Source: an uncultured Myxococcales bacterium (GTDB lineage Bacteria; Myxococcota_A; Polyangia; Palsa-1104; JAEUJZ01). Taken from it: a DNA stretch of 40,156 nt. The position numbers were made by a program, and so were the translations under genes. The stretch lies in NCBI GenBank assembly GCA_937868485.1, contig CALMML010000072.1:1-40156 (forward strand). Direction: 5' to 3'. This document shows positions 35,401-40,156 of the stretch, one piece after another. How positions within the stretch are numbered: the stretch's first letter is position 1; each line of letters begins with the position of its first letter. The notes under the pieces were generated by a model. It was not told where the DNA came from. It searched no databases and saw only the letters and a program-made list of their open reading frames with translations.

Positions 35401-36069
35401 GGGGAAGATGCTCCGACGCAAGTGACGGCGAAAAAGCTGGTGGATGCGATCAAAGTTCGACATGCCGCCACGCTGTCGCATGGTCCGTTTCTGACGTTTT
35501 CTGTCTCTGTTCCCAGCGCGCAAGGGATTCCGTCTGCGCAGGTTCCCATTGGTGCAGAGATTCAAGCTCCCGACGGAAAAGTAACCGTTCACTATCGCTT
35601 GGCTGCTCCACCTTGGGTGTCGGTGGGACGCATTCATGTCTATGTCAACGGACGACTGACCCAGCGCATCTTGGTCGATCCACATCGCAACCTGGCAGAT
35701 ACCGCGCCCGCACCAGGAGGCCCGCTCCGGGGAACGCTGGATCTGGTCCTTCCGCAAGATGGCTGGATCGTGCTTGATGCCGTCGGAGATCGTCCGATGT
35801 TCCCGGTTGTCACCGGAACAGAGGAGCCGTTTTTGCTGGTGTCTGATGCGATCGGAGCGCTCGCGGGACCGCTTGGAATTTCTGCCACCACAGACATCGG
35901 TGCCGTGGTGGTGGGAAACCCGCAGCCGTACGCGCTGACCAATCCGATCTGGGTGAAAATCGGACGTAACGGAACCTTTCGTCCAGCCGGTGTGGTGCCC
36001 TGGAAGGATCTGAATGTTCCGTCGCAAGATCCAGGGATCGGAGTCCTCCGCAGCCGCAACCATGAATAG
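32500..36069 (+). CDS. Large secreted PHP-domain metallohydrolase (CehA/McbA-like)
   Basis: The 1189-residue protein starts at ATG 32500 behind GGAGGAG. The leader peptide ends VATC (Cys20), an imperfect lipobox (Thr at -1), so it is exported and perhaps lipid-anchored. Residues about 30-430 form a beta-rich domain I cannot name (DFMLQNDQIRVVIQ, GGSIIDADLRR). Residues about 537-625 look like a carboxypeptidase-regulatory-type beta sandwich. The PHP domain (about 660-960) has DGHVHSEHS at 667-675 (His669, His671), STDHN at 699-703, Glu728, His787 and DSHG at 949-952, the metal ligands expected for a two- or three-metal site. CehA/McbA relatives hydrolyse esters, other PHP proteins phosphoesters. 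Beta-type domains close the protein. The substrate is unknown. Confidence 0.82.
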   Translation: MNRILSVALCIVIVLGVATCQRESAPLPPRAFRVTDRSQLFGGGPRALGEVGDFMLQNDQIRVVIQDAGFSRGFGVYGGSIIDADLRRVDEQGRGESNRLGGNDIFAEMFPSFFFQAVACDKVVVLSDGTKPYDERYGQRSVHYDAGVAVVRASGGGGEFLTLLKLFDSLFLSYLLPTASQSEAGTSELVRLALLLGLPFADFAAELQKLENQNARYEVDYVLRPGARRVEIRSRIINKTRFPLRIPSSVLANPTFQQQIGGVDLSSVRVPIGMVMLYGRMNNVWLPGTGFDLRHPLDRSFGRGLPLPAFNGVVTEFIASAASRMQDRVSYGLVAAQSETNFVKQNEAAYRSQGKYKDTFTPIDNTSLLVPFTAISFIGVFSDSVQTTISPGNFVEMMQYFIIGGGDVASIVDDMIELRGQPFGRYQGQLRAQQGGEPSAQGQLLIYQDLDVTAAQFAKEDDYLDSGLRLCQTATEKRLCRPYSQDHPDDAGNLFGKLPPGRYAYRVQSPSRPLGPFVRFTVLEGQATLLDPQLPPPSYIQALVVDEVGRPLPAKVSVVAQYGQALTDAQRRSGGVFDLQAGEDYRFTDMLPDAKPGQRAVIEAVAYTGADGHVTIPVRPGDYTVYFSRGFEYDLTSAQVSVSLGGSASASGQLTRVVNTEGWISMDGHVHSEHSIDSRMNMVSRLESAAGEGVEVVISTDHNFVSDWRPQLDLLGLRPWLSTFVGIEFTTLESGHFNSYPLEYQVGPVTHGSFEWFGRPPAELFAGLRTLSDRSTGASQNIIVCNHPRDATQGYFNQYGRSSITGQPVSQGTSKRLAGVSGPAFYDARGQSQLSYDCDALEILNGKLGHEIRSVRVPTDWPDACYKPLPTGFDPKTQLDPCSVRGKILRPQSITDALVPGTILVDKTASADPGSSGLDNLEAVFPGAVDDWFHMLNQGHRHTVLAASDSHGDVGEEPGAPRTYLYFGEDAPTQVTAKKLVDAIKVRHAATLSHGPFLTFSVSVPSAQGIPSAQVPIGAEIQAPDGKVTVHYRLAAPPWVSVGRIHVYVNGRLTQRILVDPHRNLADTAPAPGGPLRGTLDLVLPQDGWIVLDAVGDRPMFPVVTGTEEPFLLVSDAIGALAGPLGISATTDIGAVVVGNPQPYALTNPIWVKIGRNGTFRPAGVVPWKDLNVPSQDPGIGVLRSRNHE

Positions 36070-36236
36070 CGCTGCATCCTTCCTTGCTGCACTTCATTGC
36101 GCGGAACGGAGCGTGATAAAGTGACGCCCGATGGATGGTGTCTGCCTGCGTGATCTCGCTCTCTGTGTGGGCAGATCGGGGAGCCATCCGAAGTGCAGAC
36201 TCGCGGCAACATACAGACCGTGGGGGAGGATCACAA
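36070..36236 (+). promoter_or_regulatory. Spacer before the Cys-rich lipoprotein
   Basis: This 167-bp gap holds no clear gene or promoter consensus. GGAGGA at 36225-36230 is the ribosome site of the next gene and decides for ATG 36237 over the upstream in-frame GTG/ATG codons. Confidence 0.4.
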
Positions 36237-37556
36237 ATGAGTCATGTAGCGCGCTTATTATCCGTCGTGTCGTTGCTGGCGGCTTGTAACAGCAGCACGG
36301 TTTCCGATGAGAGTGTGGATCTGGGGGGAAACACCATCCCCGATATGACCGTCGTTCAGCCTACGCCTGACTTGGCTCCTGCTTGCAGCGCAGCGACGTG
36401 CAGCGGACCAGGACAGCTCTGTCAGTCTGACAAGTGCATCACGGACTGTCGTCAAAACGGCAGCACAGCCTGTGGTGGCGGCACGGTCTGTGACTTCGTG
36501 ACCGGAACCTGCACGGCACCTGGCGCGTGCGTGGTTGCCGCCAAGTTCGAGTCCTGTGGCAGCGGGCTGGCCATCAAGCAGTGTGGACCGGGCTCGCAGT
36601 GTAGTCCGTCAGGAGCCTGCATCAGCGATGGAACCTGCACCGGCGCGGTCAGCTGCGATGCCAGCGGACGCTGCTGGGCCAGCGACTGTAGCTGCAACCG
36701 TCCGACGGCGAGCTGTACTCCGGCGGCGCTGACCAGCTTCAATGCGGCTCCCTTCAATGGCTCGGCGTGGGACTTGAAGTTTGACTCGCTGTGCAATGCC
36801 TACGTGGTTACGCTTCAGTCGGGACAGGACTTTCTGCGACAGCTGACTCCGGCGGGCACCGTGACGAGCTTTCCCGGTCTGAGCAACCAGAACATGCAGG
36901 AAGTGGCTCCGGCTCCGCTTCCGGTTTCAGCAACGGCTCCGGGGGCGGTGGCGCTTTCCTATGGCGGCATTGCACTGTCGCAAGTGGATCGCGCAAACCC
37001 AACCGTGGCCATGCCAAACTTGGTGACAGCCGCGCTGAGCGGTGGTGGCGGCGCGCTTTCGACCGACGCAGGCTACGACACCGGCGTGATGGGACTGACC
37101 TATGGCTTTGACGGCACGCTGTACGCAGCCAACATCACGCAGCAGGGCGACTATCACATCATCGATCTGGCGGGAAAGAAGACGCAGTCGATCTATACCG
37201 GCACGCGACGGATCTTGACGGCGACGGCGTTTGACTCGACGCACATTGCGCTGGGAACGCTGGACGGGGAAGTTCTGCTGTTTGATACGGCTGCGAAGAC
37301 CATGGCGTCGTATGCCAAGCCGGGTGTGGCGATCGCGAGCCTTCAGCGCGACCGCTTCACCGGCACGCTGTATGCCGCTGTCGGGGGTCCGCCGCGTATC
37401 TTGGCGATTGCACCGGGAGGAAGCGCGACGACGTTTGCTTCACCGACGGCAGTGGGTCGCATCGCGCTGGCACCAAATGGCTACCTGTATCACGTCACCA
37501 GCTTGGTCAATGCCAACGTGATGTTTTCTCGCTATCAGCTTCCTGCGACGCGCTAA
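36237..37556 (+). CDS. Lipoprotein with Cys-rich N-terminus and beta-propeller-like C-terminus
   Basis: The 439-residue protein has a short signal peptide with lipobox LAAC (Cys17). An Asp/Pro/Thr-rich linker (SVDLGGNTIPDMTVVQPTPDLAP-like) is followed by a Cys-rich part (about 50-165, some 22 Cys in CxxC/CxC spacing). Residues about 175-439 contain repeated strands such as LTYGFDGTLYAANI, HIALGTLDGEVLLFD, RFTGTLYAAVGGPPRILAI and RIALAPNGYLYHVTS, the pattern of NHL/SMP30-type beta-propellers. That suggests a surface-displayed ligand-binding module on a disulfide-stiffened stalk. No catalytic residues are evident. The stop codon overlaps that of the convergent RND gene by three bases (37554-37556 against 37553-37555). 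Function unknown. Confidence 0.78.
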   Translation: MSHVARLLSVVSLLAACNSSTVSDESVDLGGNTIPDMTVVQPTPDLAPACSAATCSGPGQLCQSDKCITDCRQNGSTACGGGTVCDFVTGTCTAPGACVVAAKFESCGSGLAIKQCGPGSQCSPSGACISDGTCTGAVSCDASGRCWASDCSCNRPTASCTPAALTSFNAAPFNGSAWDLKFDSLCNAYVVTLQSGQDFLRQLTPAGTVTSFPGLSNQNMQEVAPAPLPVSATAPGAVALSYGGIALSQVDRANPTVAMPNLVTAALSGGGGALSTDAGYDTGVMGLTYGFDGTLYAANITQQGDYHIIDLAGKKTQSIYTGTRRILTATAFDSTHIALGTLDGEVLLFDTAAKTMASYAKPGVAIASLQRDRFTGTLYAAVGGPPRILAIAPGGSATTFASPTAVGRIALAPNGYLYHVTSLVNANVMFSRYQLPATR

Positions 37557-40156
37557 CCATCGATCGCTGCTTTCTGTCCTGCGGGCTTGCCGAGCAGCGT
37601 AAACAAGGCCGGGACCACAAACAGAGACAGCAGCGTTGCGGTGGCGAGGCCTCCCACCACCGCCAGCGCGAGCGGACGGTTCGACTCCGCACCGTGTTCC
37701 AGTCCCAGCGCGGTCGGAGCAAGACCCGTGATCGTCGCCAGGCTGGTCATCGCAATCGGTACAAAGCGAACACGCGCGGCGGTCAGCGCGGCTTCTCGCA
37801 GCGAGTCTCCCTGCTGGGTACGCTGGCTGGCGGCATCGACGATCAGGATTCCGTTCGACACCGCAATGCCGACGACCATCAGCACGCCCATCAGCGCCGT
37901 GATCGAAAAGCCCTGACCCGCGGAAAGCAGCGCCAGCACAATGCCGATGAGCGCGCCCGGAATCGACAGCAGCATGATGATAGGCAGCCGCAGCGACTGA
38001 AACTGCGACGCCATGATCATAAAGACGACCATCACAGCCAGCGCGATGGCGACACCGATTCCGCTGAAGGTGGTGCGCATCAGCTCAACCTGACCGACAA
38101 AGCGGAAGGACAGCCCGGAGGTCTTTTCGGACGCTCTGAGCTTGGACTCTAGCTCGGCGGCGGCACTGCCCAGGTCGCGGCCTTCGGTCTGCATAAACAC
38201 GGTGGCGGTGCGCTCCAGCTGGTTTCGTTCGATGGCGATGGGCCCGAGCGAGCGACGCACCTTTCCGTAGGTTCCGAGCGCCACCGCCTGGCCGTGATCG
38301 GACAAGCGCGCGGGCACTTGCGCCAGCAGGTTGGGATCGGCAATCGCCTGGCGATCGTAGGTGGTGACGACGTAGTAGGACTGACCGTTGCTGCCATCGA
38401 CCCAGATGCCGGGCGCGTTGATGTTGCCGAGCGTGGCTTCCAGCGTGGTCTGTGCGGCACTGCGTAGCCCGACTCCGACCATGCCGGCTTGGGCGCGGTC
38501 AAGCTCGATGCGGACCTCGGGATAGTCGATCTGAAGCTGCGGGGTGATGTCGCGGATGCCGGGGACGGTGCGCGCGACCTCGGCGATGGCTTGGGACTGT
38601 TCAAACAGCTCATCGAGCGAGCTTCCCTTCACTTCGACCACCAGCGGGGCCAGGTAGCCGTTGGAAAAGACGCTCGCGACCAGTCCGCCGGGCCACTGTA
38701 GGAAGCTGACACCCGGATAGTGACGGCTCAAGATGGCGCGGGCCTGGTCGGCCAGCTGCCGCTGACTGTGCTTGCGCTGCGTGGCGTCGCTCAGCTCCAA
38801 GCGAAGGAAGCCCATGTGCGGACCGGCGTTGGGACTGTTCATCGCGGACCGCGCATTTTGCGGAGACCCAATGTTGGCCAGCACCAAGCGAACAGACTCC
38901 GGCGGAAGCTCGCGCTGGAGTCGACTTCCCATGTCCAAGATCTGACGACGCGCTTCCACCAGCGAGGTGCCCGGAGCCAAGCGGACATAGATGCGATCCA
39001 TTCCTTCGTCGATCTCTGGAAAGAACGTGCTGGGAAGCTGCGTGGCCACATATCCGCTCGCCAGGACCAGCACACTCGCCGCGCCGAGCAGGACTGCGCG
39101 AAAGCCCAGCGCCGCTCGCAGCAGCCGTACGTAGCCGTCACACAGACGCTGAATGCGCGCATCGACAAACCGCGCGAGCGGTCCTGGTGCCTGATGGCCC
39201 AGCAGATACCGACACGCCACCGGAGTCACCGTCATGCTGACCACGTAGCCCGCGATCATTGCCGTCGCCACGGTCAGCGCCAGCGGAGCAAACAGCTTCT
39301 TGGCCAGACCCGCGAGCAGCAGCACCGGAATCAGCACCGCAATCGTGGTCAGCGTCGCAGCGAGCGCTGGTATGGCCACCGCACTGGTTCCCTGCTGCGC
39401 CGACTCCTTTTCATTTTCGCCGTGCGTACGATGACGATGAATGGACTCCAGCACCACGACAGAGATGTCCACGAGCGGTCCCATCGCCAGCGTCAGGCCT
39501 CCCAGCGTAAACGCGTTCAGCGTCTGTCCCGCTGCATACAGCACGAGCAGAATCGTCGCAAACGAGATGGGAATCGACATCACCGCAATCATCACCGCGC
39601 GCAGGTTCTGCAAAAAGATCAGGATCACAATCGCGATGAGCACCAGTGCCTGAATCACTTCCTTGCGGAGTCCTTCGTAGCTGGTTCGCACAAACGTGGA
39701 CTGATCAAAGATCGCGCGCACCGACATTCCGGGAGGCAGCGTCTTTTGCATGCTCGCCACCGACGATTTGACCGCATCCACAATCGCCAGCGTATTGCCT
39801 CCCGGAACGCGCAGGACGTTTAGATACACCGCTTCCTTTCCATCGATCGCAACCGCTTGGGTTTCCAGCGCACCGCCGTCTTCTACTTTCGCAACATCAC
39901 GCAGAAGGACAGGCTTTCCGCCGCGCTGCTTGACCACCGCTTCTCCGATCAAGCGAACCTGCTCTGGCACTGCGTTGGTGTAGACGTTGGCGTCGAAGCG
40001 AGGGCTGATGAACTTGCCCGAAGGAAGCAGCGCGGTGGTCTGCGCAACGGCTGCTGCCACATCCGTAGAAGTCAGTCCGCGCGCCTGCGCTCGCACCGGA
40101 TCCACCACGACATTGATCTGACGCTGACGACCGCCATTGGGAGACGCGCTTGCGAC
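37553..40156 (-). CDS. RND efflux permease, N-terminus outside the window
   Basis: 867 residues are visible and the frame is still open at the window end, so about 170 N-terminal residues are missing. Two blocks of membrane helices (39700-39200 and 38100-37560) and two large periplasmic loops with porter-domain motifs (FFPEIDEGMDRIYVRLAPGTS; GMVGVGLRSAAQTTLEATLGN) define an HAE-1/AcrB-like permease of the inner membrane that pumps compounds with proton energy, normally with an adaptor and an outer-membrane channel. In TM4 the usual Asp-Asp pair reads VDISVVV: the first Asp (39467-39469) is kept, the second is Ile. In TM10 the AcrB Lys940 region reads VSNGILIVD, with Ser at 37856-37858, as in other VSN-type permeases. 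Substrate unknown. Partner genes would lie upstream, beyond the window. Confidence 0.88.
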   Translation of the reverse strand, partial: VASASPNGGRQRQINVVVDPVRAQARGLTSTDVAAAVAQTTALLPSGKFISPRFDANVYTNAVPEQVRLIGEAVVKQRGGKPVLLRDVAKVEDGGALETQAVAIDGKEAVYLNVLRVPGGNTLAIVDAVKSSVASMQKTLPPGMSVRAIFDQSTFVRTSYEGLRKEVIQALVLIAIVILIFLQNLRAVMIAVMSIPISFATILLVLYAAGQTLNAFTLGGLTLAMGPLVDISVVVLESIHRHRTHGENEKESAQQGTSAVAIPALAATLTTIAVLIPVLLLAGLAKKLFAPLALTVATAMIAGYVVSMTVTPVACRYLLGHQAPGPLARFVDARIQRLCDGYVRLLRAALGFRAVLLGAASVLVLASGYVATQLPSTFFPEIDEGMDRIYVRLAPGTSLVEARRQILDMGSRLQRELPPESVRLVLANIGSPQNARSAMNSPNAGPHMGFLRLELSDATQRKHSQRQLADQARAILSRHYPGVSFLQWPGGLVASVFSNGYLAPLVVEVKGSSLDELFEQSQAIAEVARTVPGIRDITPQLQIDYPEVRIELDRAQAGMVGVGLRSAAQTTLEATLGNINAPGIWVDGSNGQSYYVVTTYDRQAIADPNLLAQVPARLSDHGQAVALGTYGKVRRSLGPIAIERNQLERTATVFMQTEGRDLGSAAAELESKLRASEKTSGLSFRFVGQVELMRTTFSGIGVAIALAVMVVFMIMASQFQSLRLPIIMLLSIPGALIGIVLALLSAGQGFSITALMGVLMVVGIAVSNGILIVDAASQRTQQGDSLREAALTAARVRFVPIAMTSLATITGLAPTALGLEHGAESNRPLALAVVGGLATATLLSLFVVPALFTLLGKPAGQKAAIDG

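Noticed and set aside
1-40156. CRISPR array, insertion sequence, phage or toxin-antitoxin module
   Set aside because: No regularly spaced direct repeats, transposase, integrase or toxin-like pair was found.

Overview
The window reads as chromosomal DNA of a GC-rich, Gram-negative deltaproteobacterial-type organism, most likely a member of the Myxococcota. This is inferred from gene style, not from a marker phylogeny. The pointers are many lipoproteins with clear lipoboxes, secreted metalloproteases, a Cys-rich repeat protein, an Asp/Pro/Thr-rich lipoprotein N-terminus, an NtrC-type activator, a roadblock/LC7 protein and a very long IF2. I see no insertion sequence, integrase, CRISPR array, rRNA or tRNA gene. 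Genes fill the window densely: the longest stretch without one is about 290 bp (24251-24540), so no gap exceeds 300 bp.

Layout. (1) 1-9240, envelope and secretion: a 5'-truncated Cys-rich repeat protein, an alpha/beta hydrolase, a convergent GT-C membrane protein, and two consecutive metalloprotease lipoproteins, one metzincin-like (HExxHxxGxxH) and one thermolysin-like (M4). (2) 9353-13312: a DUF1801 protein, a BamD-type outer-membrane assembly lipoprotein and a large TPR protein. (3) 13397-16358, minus strand: a probable operon of a ketosynthase-fold protein lacking its catalytic residues, the GTPase EngB/YihA, and a CDF metal transporter. (4) 16384-20787: a beta-barrel outer-membrane protein, a BKACE-family enzyme overlapped by a sigma54 activator with a degenerate receiver domain, a roadblock/LC7 protein and a lipoprotein of unknown function. 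(5) 20842-24250, minus strand: prfB with a complete programmed +1 frameshift site, a class V aminotransferase and an RlmL-type rRNA methyltransferase, tightly packed. (6) 24541-30950: the conserved transcription/translation operon rimP-nusA-ylxR-infB-DUF503, with a strong terminator-like hairpin just before rimP. (7) 31156-37556: a phosphate-porin-type outer-membrane protein, a 1189-residue PHP-domain hydrolase directly behind it, and a Cys-rich/beta-propeller lipoprotein. (8) 37553-40156, minus strand: an RND efflux permease cut off by the window end.

How the genes work together. Regions 5 and 6 are housekeeping translation and transcription functions around a divergent promoter region. BamD, the two outer-membrane proteins, the GT-C protein, the porin and the RND pump all belong to the envelope. 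The least ordinary items are the porin/PHP-hydrolase pair (possibly a surface hydrolysis-and-uptake module), the catalytically dead ketosynthase in front of engB, the activator whose phospho-acceptor Asp is Glu, and the hairpin/poly-T placed between the presumed promoter and rimP. None can be called a new system from sequence alone. Each is listed with a test.
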